A stretch of 64,000 nt of DNA. Origin: Prevotella sp. Lineage in GTDB: Bacteria > Bacteroidota > Bacteroidia > Bacteroidales > Bacteroidaceae. Below, one piece after another: positions 1 through 9,759 of this stretch. The notes beneath the pieces are model-generated. The model searched no databases and had not been told where the DNA came from. It worked only from the letters and a program-made list of their open reading frames with translations. The translations under genes were made by a program, and so were the position numbers. The stretch covers positions 1-64,000 of the forward strand of contig JAGBJJ010000036.1 in assembly GCA_017934525.1 (NCBI GenBank). Reading direction: 5' to 3'. The first letter of the stretch is position 1; each line of letters starts with the position of its first letter.

Positions 1-174
1 ATCGTCAAAAACAACATGTCAATGAGTGGATAAACGAACGCAATCGCTAGCCAAAGCCCTCAGCTGAGGGACTGATTCCGAAAGATTGTATCTGACGGAA
101 CGGCTTCCACTCGAATTTATGAATTAATAGAACCTACCATTAATACTAATTAAGTTTTGGCTTCTAAATGTATT
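1..174 (-). ncRNA. candidate structured RNA or long 5' leader, running off the left edge
   Basis: A strong minus-strand promoter (181-212) should start transcription near 174 and read toward position 1. The RNA has nested complementary segments. GAGTGG/CCACTC (114-109 with 30-25) would close a domain of about 90 nt. Inside it, AGCC/GGCU may enclose two hairpins: TTCCG/CGGAA (100-96 with 80-76), and a CCCTC/GAGGG stem with an AGCT loop (70-57). Neither strand shows an open frame of useful length. It does not match the tmRNA or 23S rRNA ends I remember, and I recognise no riboswitch core. It may be a small RNA or the leader of a gene to the left of the window. Confidence 0.4.
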
Positions 175-180
175 GCAATG

Positions 181-212
181 CAAAAGTACAAAAAAAATGT
201 CATCCCACCAAA
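181..212 (-). promoter_or_regulatory. Bacteroidota-type promoter, minus strand
   Basis: TTTG (212-209), a 20-nt spacer, then TACTTTTG (188-181). This is a full match to the -33/-7 consensus of the Bacteroidota housekeeping sigma factor. It faces left and is divergent from the valS promoter. It is the main reason for treating 1-174 as transcribed on the minus strand. Confidence 0.7.
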
Positions 213-303
213 TTTTCCATATTATTTTGCAGATGCGGCGCTGTGGACTCAAAGAGGCCCGAAATCCTTTTAACCGCTTTTAACTCAATACAAATGCCAA
301 ACA

Positions 304-335
304 TTTTCTTAATTGAAAAATAATTCGTACCTTTG
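304..335 (+). promoter_or_regulatory. promoter of valS
   Basis: TACCTTTG at 328-335 matches the -7 consensus exactly. The -33 element is weaker: TTTT at 304-307, with 20-nt spacing. The expected transcript starts near 342, leaving a leader of about 28 nt before the valS ATG at 370. Confidence 0.6.
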
Positions 336-369
336 CACTCGCAAAAAGAGTAAGCATAAGTAAACAAGT

Positions 370-3087
370 ATGGAAATAGCAAATAAATACGACCCACGTG
401 AGGTTGAAAGTAAATGGTATCAGTATTGGCTCGACAACAAATTGTTTGCGAGTAAGCCCGATAGTCGTGAACCATATACGATAGTCATTCCGCCACCCAA
501 TGTGACTGGTGTACTTCACATGGGCCACATGCTTAACAATACAATCCAGGACATTCTTGTTCGTCGTGCCCGCATGGAGGGAAAGAATGCCTGCTGGGTG
601 CCTGGCACTGACCATGCTTCTATTGCCACTGAGGCTAAAGTGGTGAAGAAACTCGGGGAGCAGGGCATCAAGAAGCACGACCTGACTCGCGATGAGTTTC
701 TGAAGCACGCGTGGGAATGGACCGATGAGCATGGCGGTATCATCTTGAAGCAGCTGCGCCGCCTGGGTGCCTCGTGCGACTGGGACCGCACTTCGTTCAC
801 AATGGATGAGAAACGCTCGAAAAGCGTCATCAAAGTGTTTGTGGATTTGTATCGCAAAGGATATATCTACCGTGGACTGCGCATGGTGAACTGGGACCCC
901 AAGGCATTGACGGCTCTCTCTGACGAGGAGGTTGTCTACAAAGAGGAGCACGGCCATTTATATTATCTGAAATATTATGTTGCCGATCCCGAGAACTTGA
1001 CAATTCCCGAGGATCCCGAATCTGGCAACGTCGTTCATAAGGATGAAAAAGGCTATTATGCCGTGGTGGCTACCACGCGCCCTGAGACCATCATGGGCGA
1101 CACAGCCATGTGCGTGAATCCAAAGGACCCGAAGAACCAGTGGCTCCGCGGTCATAAGGTCGTGGTGCCCCTCGTGGGACGCGTCATCAACGTGATTGAG
1201 GATCGCTATGTTGAGATTGAGTTTGGCACCGGATGCCTGAAAGTGACGCCTGCCCACGACAAAAACGACAACATGCTGGGCAAGACGCATCATTTGGAAA
1301 CGATAGACATCTTCAATCCTGACGGTACTATTTCAAACGAGTCTCCTCTTTATGTGGGTATGGATCGCTTTGAGTGCCGGAAGCAGATTGTGAAGGACTT
1401 GAAGGAAGCAGGCCTGATGGAGAAGGTGGAAGACTATACCAACAAGGTAGGTTATTCTGAAAGAAATCCTGACACGGTCATTGAGCCTCGTCTTTCGCTC
1501 CAGTGGTTCTTGCGCATGCAGCATTTTGCTGACATCGCCCTGCCGCCCGTGCTTAACGGCGAGATGAAATTCTATCCGCAGAAGTATGTCAACACCTATA
1601 AGAACTGGCTGGAAAACATTCAGGACTGGTGCATCTCCCGACAGCTGTGGTGGGGGCATCGTATACCTGCCTATTACTACGACGAAGAGAAGTTCGTGGT
1701 GGCTGAGACGGCCGAGGAAGCTTTGCAAATGGCCAGGAAGGAAAGCGGAAACGATAGTCTGCAACTCTCTGATATAAAGCAGGATGAGGATGCGCTCGAC
1801 ACGTGGTTCTCGTCGTGGCTGTGGCCTATCTCGTTGTTTGATGGCATCAACAGGCCAGGCAATGAAGAGATAAACTACTATTATCCCACGACCGACTTGG
1901 TGACCGCTCCTGACATCATCTTCTTCTGGGTGGCCCGCATGATCATGGCCGGTGAGGAATATATGGGCAAGGTGCCTTTCAAGAGTGTCTACTTCACGGG
2001 CATTGTCCGCGACAAGTTGGGACGGAAAATGTCGAAGTCATTAGGCAACTCTCCTGACCCCATCGAATTGATAGAGAAATACGGTGCCGACGGAGTGCGC
2101 ATGGGCATGATGCTGTCGGCTCCGGCTGGTAATGACATTCTTTTTGATGAGGTGCTGTGTGAGCAGGGGCGTAATTTCAACAACAAGATTTGGAATGCGT
2201 TCCGTCTGGTAAAAGGTTGGCATGTGGCCGATGAGCCGGCCAATGAGGCCATGGCCAGAACCAACGGCATTGCAACGCGCTGGATGGAAGCGAAGCTGAA
2301 GCAGGCTAATGTGGAGATGCAGGAGCATTTCGCAAAATATCGTATCAGTGATGCACTGATGACTGTTTATAAGTTGTTCTGGGACGAGTTCTCGCAGTGG
2401 TACCTTGAGATGGTTAAGCCTGCCTATGTCGACGGTAAGCCTCAGCCTATCGACAAGAAAACCTACGATGCCACGTTGCGCTTCTTTGAACTGCTTCTGA
2501 AGATGTTGCATCCGTTTATGCCGTTTATCACCGAAGAGCTCTGGCAGGCACTTTACGACCGTAAGGCCGGCGAGAGCATCATGCGCGACCAGCTTGTGCT
2601 GGCTGCACCTGATGAAGCCGAGTTGGCGCTTATTCAGGATGTTGAGCTGGTTAAGCAGGTCGTGTCGGGTGTGCGCACTGTGCGTAGCTTGAAGAATATC
2701 GCACCAAAAGAAAAGCTCACTCTTCATTGCACCTCACAGAATGCCTTTGAGTCATATAATGATGTGATTGCCAAGATGGCCAATCTTGAAGACATCAGCG
2801 TTGTTGAAGTGAAAGACTCCACCTCTTCGGCATTCATGGTCGGCACTGACGAGTTCAGTGTGCCTTTAGGAAACCTGATTGACATTGAGGCTGAGATATT
2901 GAAACTTGACGCACAGCTGAAGCATCTTGAGTCATTCCTGGCCGGCGTGCAGAAGAAACTGTCTAACGAGCGTTTCGTTCAGAATGCCCCTGAGGCTGTT
3001 GTTGCCATGGAGCGCAAGAAGCAAACCGACTCGGAAGAGAAGATAGCAGCACTGCGCGAGTCAATTGCAGCCCTGAAAAAAGGTTGA
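370..3087 (+). CDS. valS: valyl-tRNA synthetase
   Basis: Class I aminoacyl-tRNA synthetase that charges tRNA-Val in the cytoplasm. The 905 residues show the HIGH-type motif HMGH (50-53) after PPPNVTG. The CP1 editing insertion (about 200-420) carries the [13 protein letters not shown] segment. KMSKS lies at 553-557, followed by an alpha-helical anticodon-binding domain and a C-terminal lysine/glutamate-rich coiled coil (about 845-905) that in this family contacts tRNA. The length is normal. The ATG at 370 follows a recognisable promoter, and the protein begins with the usual family N-terminus ([15 protein letters not shown]). The next gene starts 35 bp downstream and is probably co-transcribed. 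Confidence 0.98.
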   Translation: MEIANKYDPREVESKWYQYWLDNKLFASKPDSREPYTIVIPPPNVTGVLHMGHMLNNTIQDILVRRARMEGKNACWVPGTDHASIATEAKVVKKLGEQGIKKHDLTRDEFLKHAWEWTDEHGGIILKQLRRLGASCDWDRTSFTMDEKRSKSVIKVFVDLYRKGYIYRGLRMVNWDPKALTALSDEEVVYKEEHGHLYYLKYYVADPENLTIPEDPESGNVVHKDEKGYYAVVATTRPETIMGDTAMCVNPKDPKNQWLRGHKVVVPLVGRVINVIEDRYVEIEFGTGCLKVTPAHDKNDNMLGKTHHLETIDIFNPDGTISNESPLYVGMDRFECRKQIVKDLKEAGLMEKVEDYTNKVGYSERNPDTVIEPRLSLQWFLRMQHFADIALPPVLNGEMKFYPQKYVNTYKNWLENIQDWCISRQLWWGHRIPAYYYDEEKFVVAETAEEALQMARKESGNDSLQLSDIKQDEDALDTWFSSWLWPISLFDGINRPGNEEINYYYPTTDLVTAPDIIFFWVARMIMAGEEYMGKVPFKSVYFTGIVRDKLGRKMSKSLGNSPDPIELIEKYGADGVRMGMMLSAPAGNDILFDEVLCEQGRNFNNKIWNAFRLVKGWHVADEPANEAMARTNGIATRWMEAKLKQANVEMQEHFAKYRISDALMTVYKLFWDEFSQWYLEMVKPAYVDGKPQPIDKKTYDATLRFFELLLKMLHPFMPFITEELWQALYDRKAGESIMRDQLVLAAPDEAELALIQDVELVKQVVSGVRTVRSLKNIAPKEKLTLHCTSQNAFESYNDVIAKMANLEDISVVEVKDSTSSAFMVGTDEFSVPLGNLIDIEAEILKLDAQLKHLESFLAGVQKKLSNERFVQNAPEAVVAMERKKQTDSEEKIAALRESIAALKKG

Positions 3088-3122
3088 TAATCATAATTTG
3101 AAGGCAGAATAAAGCTTTTGAG

Positions 3123-4808
3123 ATGGAATCAATACAATGGCTGATAAACCTTTTCACAGATACTGAGTCTGTTGCCCATATAGTCACCCTCTATGCGGTA
3201 GTCATTGCCGTGGGGGTCTATTTGGGCAAGATAAAGTTGCTTGGCATCTCGTTGGGGGTGACCTTTGTCTTGTTTGCTGGTATTGTGGCGGGGCATTTCG
3301 GCTTTACAGCTCCTTTGCCCATTCTGAACTTTATGCAGGATTTCGGTCTTATCCTCTTTGTGTTTATGATTGGATTGCAGGTGGGACCAGGTTTCTTCGA
3401 GAGCTTTGGCAAGGCAGGAATCAAGCTCAACGGGCTTGCTGCCACGCTCATCCTTCTGAACATATTCGTTATGTTCGGATGTTACTATGCCTTCTTCGAC
3501 ACCCGCGACCCCTACAATTTGCCAATGATGGTCGGTACGCTTTATGGTGCCGTCACTAATACACCGGGTCTTGGTGCTGCCAACGAGGCTCTCTATTCTG
3601 TGATGGGCTCCAATTCGCCACAGATTGCCTCGGCATATGCTTGCGCCTATCCACTTGGCGTGCTCGGCATCATTGGAGCAACGATACTGTTGCGCTACAT
3701 CTGCAAGGTAAAGCTTAACAAAGAAGAGGCCGACCTTGAGGCTCAGGCTGAAGCCGATGTCTACAAGAAGCCTCACCGCATGCATCTGGAAGTGACTAAT
3801 AAGTATCTTGAAGGCAAAACGCTCTTCCAGGTTCATAACTTCCTGAATCGTGAGTTCGTCTGTACGCGCATCCTGCATGATGGGCATGTTAGCATCCCTA
3901 CTGCTGAGACCATCTTCCATGTGGGCGACCAGATGAGCGTGGTTTGCACGGAGCACGACTATGAGGCTGTGGTGGCATTTATTGGTCCAACTATTGAAGT
4001 AGACTGGGATCACCAAGACAGGCCGATGGCATCAAAGCGTATCGTGGTGACCAATCCGAAGTTTAATGGTAAGACTTTGGGCGCATTGCACTTTTCGCGC
4101 GCCAGTGGCGTTAATGTGACGCGAGTCACACGTCATGGAATGGATATCTTTGCTTCGCCAAGTCTGCCTCTGCAGGTTGGCGACCGCGTGATGGTGGTTG
4201 GGCCGGAAGATGCCGTCGACCGTGTGGCCAGCCTTTTGGGCAACTCCGTGAAGCGCCTTGATGCACCCAATATCGCCACAATTTTCGTTGGCGTATTGTT
4301 AGGCATTATTTTTGGTTCTCTCCCCTTTATTCCTGGCATGCCATTGATGAAGCTTGGACTGGCAGGAGGGCCGCTCATTGTGGCAATATTGATTGGGCGC
4401 TATGGCTATAAGTTCAAGCTGGTTACTTACACTACGACATCGGCCAATATGATGCTGCGCGAGATAGGACTGGTGCTTTTTCTTGCCTCTGTGGGTATCA
4501 AAGCGGGAGCCAATTTCTATGACACGGTTACAGAAGGCGATGGCTTGCTTTATGTGCTGACGGGGTTCCTTATCACCGTGCTACCTATTGTTATAATAGG
4601 GCCGATAGCACGTATCAAGTATAAGTTCAACTACTTTACTATCGCCGGTATGGTGGCCGGCACCTATACAGATCCCCCGGCACTGGCATACGCCAATAGC
4701 ATCTGCTCGAAAGAAGCACCTGCGGTAGGTTACTCTACGGTGTACCCACTTTCGATGTTCCTGCGCATTCTGACAGCTCAACTTATCGTATTGTTCTTTT
4801 GCGGATAG
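3123..4808 (+). CDS. YidE/AspT-family putative antiporter with two RCK_C (TrkA-C) domains
   Basis: Inner-membrane carrier of the AspT/YidE duplication family, whose studied member exchanges aspartate and alanine. The substrate here is unknown. The 561-residue protein has an N-terminal membrane block (about 15-190) containing [13 protein letters not shown] cytosolic segment (about 205-375) holds two consecutive TrkA-C-like domains ([12 protein letters not shown] and [12 protein letters not shown] start the two copies). A second membrane block (about 385-560) has the counterpart motif [15 protein letters not shown]. The two motif-bearing halves show the internal repeat expected of the family. 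It lies 35 bp after valS and upstream of decarboxylase subunits, so transport of a dicarboxylate or amino acid linked to decarboxylation is possible but unproven. Confidence 0.85.
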   Translation: MESIQWLINLFTDTESVAHIVTLYAVVIAVGVYLGKIKLLGISLGVTFVLFAGIVAGHFGFTAPLPILNFMQDFGLILFVFMIGLQVGPGFFESFGKAGIKLNGLAATLILLNIFVMFGCYYAFFDTRDPYNLPMMVGTLYGAVTNTPGLGAANEALYSVMGSNSPQIASAYACAYPLGVLGIIGATILLRYICKVKLNKEEADLEAQAEADVYKKPHRMHLEVTNKYLEGKTLFQVHNFLNREFVCTRILHDGHVSIPTAETIFHVGDQMSVVCTEHDYEAVVAFIGPTIEVDWDHQDRPMASKRIVVTNPKFNGKTLGALHFSRASGVNVTRVTRHGMDIFASPSLPLQVGDRVMVVGPEDAVDRVASLLGNSVKRLDAPNIATIFVGVLLGIIFGSLPFIPGMPLMKLGLAGGPLIVAILIGRYGYKFKLVTYTTTSANMMLREIGLVLFLASVGIKAGANFYDTVTEGDGLLYVLTGFLITVLPIVIIGPIARIKYKFNYFTIAGMVAGTYTDPPALAYANSICSKEAPAVGYSTVYPLSMFLRILTAQLIVLFFCG

Positions 4809-4888
4809 CATTTGATACAAGGAAGACTTTTATTTGGAAAAAACTTGATTTCAGGAGAAATAATAATATACACTAACAAAACGACAAA

Positions 4889-5872
4889 ATGAACAGAATT
4901 GGACTCTTGCTTTCTGTGCTTGCGGTTACTGTTTCGTCGGCGGTGTTTGGGCAGGGTGCCAAAAACATCGTCATCAGCGAAGTGATGACCAACAACACAC
5001 AGAGCATTGTCGATGAGTTCGGACAACGCGAGGCTTGGATTGAATTAGCCAACACATCCTTCAGCACTTACAATGTGCGTGGAATGTTCATCGCAACCGA
5101 CAAGTCGGTGCTTCAACCCATGTCAGCGCCCGAACGCATCAGCCGTATGAGTATGATTCCGAGCGGGGACGACCGTACGGCCATTGGTGCACGCAAGCAC
5201 CTTGTGCTTTATTGCAATTCTAATCCAGCGAAGGGCAAACTGCATCTTGCAGCCCCTGTGAAGGCATCTGAGCCGGTCTGGATAGCTCTCTACAATGGAA
5301 ATGGTGTGGAACTGATTGACTCAGTGACGGTACCTGCGTTGGCAGCCGACCAGTCATTTGCGCGTCATGGAGGCCGATGGAGTGTGAAGTCAGCAGAAAA
5401 CGTTACTCCAGGCATCAGCAACTTCATTGAGGCTTCTGAGTCGAAAATCGACAAGTTCAAGCGCGAAGACCCGCATGGTTTTGCCATGGCTATCATGGCA
5501 ATGGGCATTGTGTTTACCTGTCTGGCCACACTTTGGATCTTTTTCACCATATTTGGCATCATCATGCGCAGGTTTGCCGGAAAGAACAGCCAAGCAGTTG
5601 GCCAGCAGACAGTGGGCGTGGCTTCAGGTGAGAGAGAGGCTTCAGTTGCAACCGCTGAACATATAGACATGGAGCTTTATATGGCCGTCATTGGCATGGC
5701 GCTGAAGCAGTATGAAGATAATGTACATGATGTGGAGAGTGGCATCATCACTATACGTCCTAAAGACACAGGATGGGACGATGAGTACAGCCAGATGACA
5801 CATTTCCATGAGGCTATCACACCCACCGATCATTCCGCTCCCCGTATACCCACAAACCCCCAAAAAGATTAG
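4889..5872 (+). CDS. OadG-like decarboxylase gamma subunit with N-terminal lamin-tail domain
   Basis: Small anchoring subunit of a sodium-translocating biotin decarboxylase, with an extra exported domain. Residues 1-21 form a signal peptide ending at FGQ. Residues 23-180 resemble a lamin-tail (LTD) fold: it opens IVISEVMTNN, has EAWIELANTS, and closes with the ARHGGRW and TPGISN segments. One membrane helix follows at about 197-225, then an OadG-type cytoplasmic tail rich in charged residues. Plain OadG proteins are about 80-100 residues, so this 327-residue form is a fusion. Topology would put the LTD in the periplasm and the tail with the enzyme. The biotin carrier starts 2 bp after its stop. 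OadG similarity is inferred from position and the single helix. Confidence 0.75.
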   Translation: MNRIGLLLSVLAVTVSSAVFGQGAKNIVISEVMTNNTQSIVDEFGQREAWIELANTSFSTYNVRGMFIATDKSVLQPMSAPERISRMSMIPSGDDRTAIGARKHLVLYCNSNPAKGKLHLAAPVKASEPVWIALYNGNGVELIDSVTVPALAADQSFARHGGRWSVKSAENVTPGISNFIEASESKIDKFKREDPHGFAMAIMAMGIVFTCLATLWIFFTIFGIIMRRFAGKNSQAVGQQTVGVASGEREASVATAEHIDMELYMAVIGMALKQYEDNVHDVESGIITIRPKDTGWDDEYSQMTHFHEAITPTDHSAPRIPTNPQKD

Positions 5873-5874
5873 AA

Positions 5875-6345
5875 ATGATTAAGTATCAATATAAAGTAAA
5901 AGGCGTAGACTACGTTGTAGAAATCGTCGAAGTAGTGGGCAAGATTGCCCAGGTTAACGTCAATGGAATTCCCTTTGAAGTGGAGCTTCAGAAACCTATT
6001 AATACGGCCAAACATCCCTCTATGGCACGTCCTCGTTCGAAGTCGGTGTCTCCGTCGGGAGCACCAACGTTTGCACCGGCAGCCCCTGTTGCTCCTGCAG
6101 CAAAGCAGGCATCGGCCGCCCCTGCAGGAGCAGGCACAGCTTTGAAGGCTCCTCTGCCCGGTACGATTACCGATGTGAAGGTGACCGTCGGCCAGCAAGT
6201 AAACGTGGGCGACACAGTTGTCATACTCGAAGCAATGAAGATGCAAAACATTATTGAGGCAGAGCGCGCAGGCACTGTCACTTCAATTGTTGTGAAGCAG
6301 GGTGACACCGTCATGGAGGGAGCAGTCCTTCTCACCATAGGATAA
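5875..6345 (+). CDS. biotin carboxyl carrier subunit of sodium-pumping decarboxylase
   Basis: Carries the carboxylated biotin between the carboxyltransferase and the membrane beta subunit. The 156-residue protein has an N-terminal beta-rich part, a linker rich in alanine and proline (about 50-90), and a C-terminal biotinyl domain. The biotin attachment motif is EAMKMQN, with the modified lysine at residue 122. The linker is the usual swinging arm of such carriers. It starts 2 bp after the OadG-like gene, and the beta subunit follows 24 bp downstream, so the three are one operon. It could serve methylmalonyl-CoA or oxaloacetate decarboxylase; the sequence does not decide which. Confidence 0.9.
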   Translation: MIKYQYKVKGVDYVVEIVEVVGKIAQVNVNGIPFEVELQKPINTAKHPSMARPRSKSVSPSGAPTFAPAAPVAPAAKQASAAPAGAGTALKAPLPGTITDVKVTVGQQVNVGDTVVILEAMKMQNIIEAERAGTVTSIVVKQGDTVMEGAVLLTIG

Positions 6346-6369
6346 ATAACTTCAAAGCCGATTACAGCT

Positions 6370-7521
6370 ATGTTTGAGTTTATTTCAGAAAACCTCCATG
6401 AGTTTCTGACCTATACTGGCTTTGCCAATGCAACGGTTGGAAACCTCATCATGATACTTGTTGGCGTGTTTTTCATTTATCTCGCCATCAAGAAGGATTT
6501 CGAGCCCCTGCTCTTGGTTCCCATCGGTCTTGGCATCATTCTAGGAAATATTCCCTTCCGTGCCGATGCCGGTTTGGAAATCGGACTGTATGAAGACAAT
6601 TCGGTTCTCAACATCTTCTATCAGGGTGTCCGCCAAGGTTGGTATCCGCCTCTTATCTTCCTTGGCATCGGCGCCATGACCGACTTCTCGGCACTTTTGG
6701 CCAATCCCAAGCTTGTGCTTATCGGTGCGGCTGCCCAGTTTGGCATCTTTGGTGCCTATATGTTCGCCTTGGCTATTGGCTTTGAGCCGAACCAGGCAGC
6801 CGGTATTGCCATTATCGGCGGTGCCGATGGCCCCACGGCCATATTCCTTTCATCCAAGCTGTCGCCCAATCTGATGGGGGCCATTGCTGTGTGTGCCTAT
6901 AGCTATATGGCACTTGTTCCTCTGATCCAGCCGCCTTTGATGCGCCTTCTCACCACAAAGAATGAGCGCCTTATCAAGATGAAGCCCGCCCGTGAGGTCA
7001 GCCAGACCGAGAGAATCCTCTTTCCTATTATCGGGCTGTTGCTCACCACGTTTCTTGTCCCGTCGGGTCTTCCGTTGTTGGGCATGCTCTTCTTCGGCAA
7101 CCTGCTGAAAGAGAGCGGCAAGACCACTCGCTTGGCAAAGACGGCAGGTGCCGCTCTCAACGACATCGTCGTCATGCTGCTGGGTCTGACGGTGGGATGT
7201 TCCACCCAAGCTTCAGAGTTCCTGACCTTGAACACGGTGTTCATCTTTGCCATTGGTGCAGCTGCTTTCGCAATTGCCACCATGAGCGGTGTGCTCTTTG
7301 TGAAGCTGATGAACGTATTCCTTCCTGAAGGTAAGAAGCTTAATCCTCTGATTGGAAACGCAGGAGTCAGTGCGGTGCCCATGTCGGCCCGCATCTCCAA
7401 CAACTTAGGATTGGAATACGATAAGCACAACTTCCTTCTCATGCATGCCATGGGGCCCAACGTGGCCGGTGTCATCGGCTCAGCTGTAGCAGCCGGAGCT
7501 TTGTTAGGTTTCCTCTCTTAA
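6370..7521 (+). CDS. sodium ion-translocating decarboxylase beta subunit
   Basis: Integral membrane subunit (OadB/MmdB/GcdB family) that decarboxylates carboxybiotin and pumps sodium outward. The 383 residues are mostly hydrophobic, with about nine or more membrane segments. GGADGPTAIF carries the conserved aspartate (D153) that in Klebsiella OadB is essential for sodium transport, and GNAGVSAVPMSAR near residue 320 is the second signature. Length is close to the shorter family members. It completes a gamma-biotin-beta cluster, but no carboxyltransferase (alpha, MmdA or OadA) gene is in the window. That subunit must be encoded elsewhere. Confidence 0.93.
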   Translation: MFEFISENLHEFLTYTGFANATVGNLIMILVGVFFIYLAIKKDFEPLLLVPIGLGIILGNIPFRADAGLEIGLYEDNSVLNIFYQGVRQGWYPPLIFLGIGAMTDFSALLANPKLVLIGAAAQFGIFGAYMFALAIGFEPNQAAGIAIIGGADGPTAIFLSSKLSPNLMGAIAVCAYSYMALVPLIQPPLMRLLTTKNERLIKMKPAREVSQTERILFPIIGLLLTTFLVPSGLPLLGMLFFGNLLKESGKTTRLAKTAGAALNDIVVMLLGLTVGCSTQASEFLTLNTVFIFAIGAAAFAIATMSGVLFVKLMNVFLPEGKKLNPLIGNAGVSAVPMSARISNNLGLEYDKHNFLLMHAMGPNVAGVIGSAVAAGALLGFLS

Positions 7522-7534
7522 AATAGCGAAAGTC

Positions 7535-8587
7535 TTGAAACTGCGGTATCTATCCGTCGGCATATTGCTCCTGTCGCTGTCGTGCACTCAGCGACAGGAG
7601 CCTCTTTCTGCTCCATGGGAAGGTGAGGCCGACTCCATAGAGAGTGATGCCTTCGACTTGTTTCAGATAGAGCAGGCCGGCGAGATGATTGGACTTACGC
7701 TGTCAGGTCCAGACACCTACTATGATTTTCGTGGCCGCCACTTAGGGCTTCATTATCTGCTTTGCCAGGAGTTTGCCCAACATTTAGGAGTAAAGCTGAG
7801 AATGGAGGTTTGCCGCGACACGGCCGAACTGCTGCAGCGATTGTCGGCCGGCGATGCTGACATGGCTGTCATAGCCATCGAAGCTGACTCCGCATCGCCG
7901 GGATGGAAAATAGGCGAGGGCAAGCCCGAGCTCCGTGAGGCCTTGCGCAGCTGGTATCGTCCTACCATGATGGCTGAGATGCGCGAAACAGAGAAGCGTC
8001 TGCTCACACAACCGCGTGTTTCCCGCCGTGTATATGCCCCCATGCTATCCAAGGGAGTCATCTCCCGCTATGACAAGCTTTTCAAATATCACAGCAGGTC
8101 GATAGGGTGGGACTGGCGTCTTATGGCAGCCCAGTGCTATCAGGAGTCTACCTTTGACCCGAAAGCGAAGTCGTGGGCTGGCGCTTGCGGCTTGATGCAG
8201 ATTATGCCTCAGACTGCCAATCACCTGGGCCTGGCGCAGACCGACATATTCAAGCCTGAGCAGAATATTGCAGCTGCGGCGAGGTATCTGAAAGAGCTCG
8301 ACCGTGAGCTATCCATCGTCAGGAATCGTCAGGAACGTCAGAACTTGGTGCTTGCGGCCTATAATGGCGGGCTGCACCACATACGCGATGCGATGCGACT
8401 GGCTGAGCGCGACGGTCGCAATCCGCATCTGTGGTCAGATGTCCGCTCGTATGTCCTGCGTTTGTCAGATCCTCGTTTCTATAGCGACAGCTTGGTACGT
8501 AGCGGATATATGCGCGGCCAGGAGACGGCGGAGTATGTAGATAACATCAAAAAACGATACGAACAATACCGACGCAGTGTGAGATGA
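7535..8587 (+). CDS. MltF-like lytic transglycosylase lipoprotein with shortened solute-binding domain
   Basis: Cleaves the MurNAc-GlcNAc bond of peptidoglycan to give 1,6-anhydro products. The start is TTG at 7535, giving a lipoprotein signal with cysteine at about residue 17 (LSLSC). Residues 35-140 match one lobe of a family 3 solute-binding domain (YDFRGRHLGLHYLL, AGDADMAVIAIEA). The SLT domain runs from about 170, with catalytic glutamate E204 in CYQESTFDP, then GACGLMQIMP and LAAYNGG. E. coli MltF is longer because it has a full two-lobed binding domain; the second lobe appears absent here. The stop overlaps the start of the kinase gene by 4 bp (ATGA), indicating coupled translation. 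Confidence 0.85.
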   Translation: MKLRYLSVGILLLSLSCTQRQEPLSAPWEGEADSIESDAFDLFQIEQAGEMIGLTLSGPDTYYDFRGRHLGLHYLLCQEFAQHLGVKLRMEVCRDTAELLQRLSAGDADMAVIAIEADSASPGWKIGEGKPELREALRSWYRPTMMAEMRETEKRLLTQPRVSRRVYAPMLSKGVISRYDKLFKYHSRSIGWDWRLMAAQCYQESTFDPKAKSWAGACGLMQIMPQTANHLGLAQTDIFKPEQNIAAAARYLKELDRELSIVRNRQERQNLVLAAYNGGLHHIRDAMRLAERDGRNPHLWSDVRSYVLRLSDPRFYSDSLVRSGYMRGQETAEYVDNIKKRYEQYRRSVR

Positions 8588-9414
8588 CCGACAAACATCA
8601 TTTGATAGCCGACAGTGGCAGCACTAAGACCGACTGGTCTTTAGGCGATAAGCGTTACAAGACGCAAGGCATAAATCCTTTTCATCAGACCGAAAAGGAA
8701 ATAGAAGTAATCCTGCAAGAAGAATTGCTACCGCAGATTGGCAGCGAAAGCCAGATAGAGCGTATTTCTTTTTACGGAAGTGGTGTGCGGCCAGAGCTGA
8801 CGTCAATGATGGCGGGCGTGTTGCGCAGAGTCTTTCCTGAAGCTGCTGAGGTGGAAGCCGCCAGCGACTTGCTGGGGGCTGCCCGCGCCTTGTGCGGACA
8901 GCAGGAAGGCATAGCATGCATACTGGGCACAGGTGCTAACTCGTGTCTGTATGATGGCCGCCGTATTGTGAGAAATATTCCTCCGATGGGTTATATTCTT
9001 GGCGACGAAGGCAGCGGTGCCGCACTGGGCATCCGTCTGCTTAATGCTCTCTATAAGGAGCGCCTGCCAAAATATCTGCTCACCTTGTTTGAAAATGAGA
9101 TGCAACTGTCGTTGCCCGATGTCATCGGGCGCGTCTACCGTCAGTCCATGGCCAATCGCTGGCTCGCATCGCTGGCCCCGTTTGTTTCGGCGCATCTCTC
9201 TGACCCTGCAGTAGAAGCACTGGTGACAGATAATTTCCGCTCTTTTATTAGCAACAACATCACCCCCTATCAGCGTCCAGATCTCTGCATCCATGCCGTT
9301 GGCAGCATCGCCTATCATTTCTCCGCTCAGTTGCAGAAAGCCGCCGCAGAGCAGGGCTACACGTTGGGCCGCATTTTGCGCAGTCCGATAGAGGGGTTGT
9401 CGGAGCTGGACTAA
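8584..9414 (+). CDS. N-acetylglucosamine kinase-like ATPase (BadF/BadG family)
   Basis: Predicted cytoplasmic sugar kinase of the ASKHA fold, probably acting on GlcNAc or related amino sugars. The 276 residues show the phosphate-1 motif DSGSTKTDWSL near the N-terminus, the GTGANSC phosphate-2 loop, and GDEGSGAALG, which are standard in GlcNAc kinases of the BcrAD/BadFG family. Its ATG overlaps the stop of the lytic transglycosylase by 4 bp. That suggests a joint role in peptidoglycan turnover, with muropeptide release followed by phosphorylation of recovered sugar. This is inference, since substrate specificity cannot be read from the motifs. Its last 4 bp overlap the converging rhaM. Confidence 0.82.
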   Translation: MTDKHHLIADSGSTKTDWSLGDKRYKTQGINPFHQTEKEIEVILQEELLPQIGSESQIERISFYGSGVRPELTSMMAGVLRRVFPEAAEVEAASDLLGAARALCGQQEGIACILGTGANSCLYDGRRIVRNIPPMGYILGDEGSGAALGIRLLNALYKERLPKYLLTLFENEMQLSLPDVIGRVYRQSMANRWLASLAPFVSAHLSDPAVEALVTDNFRSFISNNITPYQRPDLCIHAVGSIAYHFSAQLQKAAAEQGYTLGRILRSPIEGLSELD

Positions 9415-9731
9415 TCCATGTGGAACAGCTCTTTCAGCGGTATGCTCACAGGCGAGTTGTCGGCATTCACTTCCATGATATCTGCCATCATGTCCCACCA
9501 GCGTTGTGTCACGGGGTCCACGTTGTACGTGTTTTGCGTATTACCTTCTTTCCCACATTCTTGATAGGCAAAGAGTATGTTCGTCTCTTTGTCCCAATAG
9601 ATGCTGTAGTTTCCTACACCTTGTTCTTTGATAATCTGTTTCAGTTCGGGCCAGATGGCGGCATGCCGTCTGGCATACTCTTTTTCACACCCCGGTTTCA
9701 GTTTCATCTTAAATGCAAATCTTCTTGTCAT
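9411..9731 (-). CDS. rhaM: L-rhamnose mutarotase
   Basis: Interconverts the alpha and beta anomers of L-rhamnose. The protein contains the family features AFKMKLKPG near the N-terminus, RRHAAIWPEL, the GNYSIYW strand and the RWWDMMADIM helix with its tryptophan pair. I chose the ATG at 9731 (106 residues), which gives the usual family length. An in-frame ATG at 9767 would add 12 residues and overlap the upstream glycosyltransferase by 8 bp. It lies alone, without other rha genes, but the window also holds a GH105 enzyme that releases rhamnose-linked unsaturated uronates and uxaB, which fits pectin use. Confidence 0.9.
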   Translation of the reverse strand: MTRRFAFKMKLKPGCEKEYARRHAAIWPELKQIIKEQGVGNYSIYWDKETNILFAYQECGKEGNTQNTYNVDPVTQRWWDMMADIMEVNADNSPVSIPLKELFHMD

Positions 9732-9759
9732 AGTTTTTGGCTGGATATTATTATGGTTT

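Noticed and set aside
57..70. CCCTCAGCTGAGGG as a DNA operator
   Set aside because: It fits as a hairpin in the transcript (CCCTC/GAGGG stem, AGCT loop) with other pairing segments around it, so an RNA role is more economical.
1..174. Possible 23S rRNA 3' end or tmRNA on the plus strand (AATACTAATTA resembles the end of 23S rRNA)
   Set aside because: Only about ten bases agree; the flanking bases do not match the conserved 23S 3' domain, and no tmRNA acceptor or tag frame is visible.
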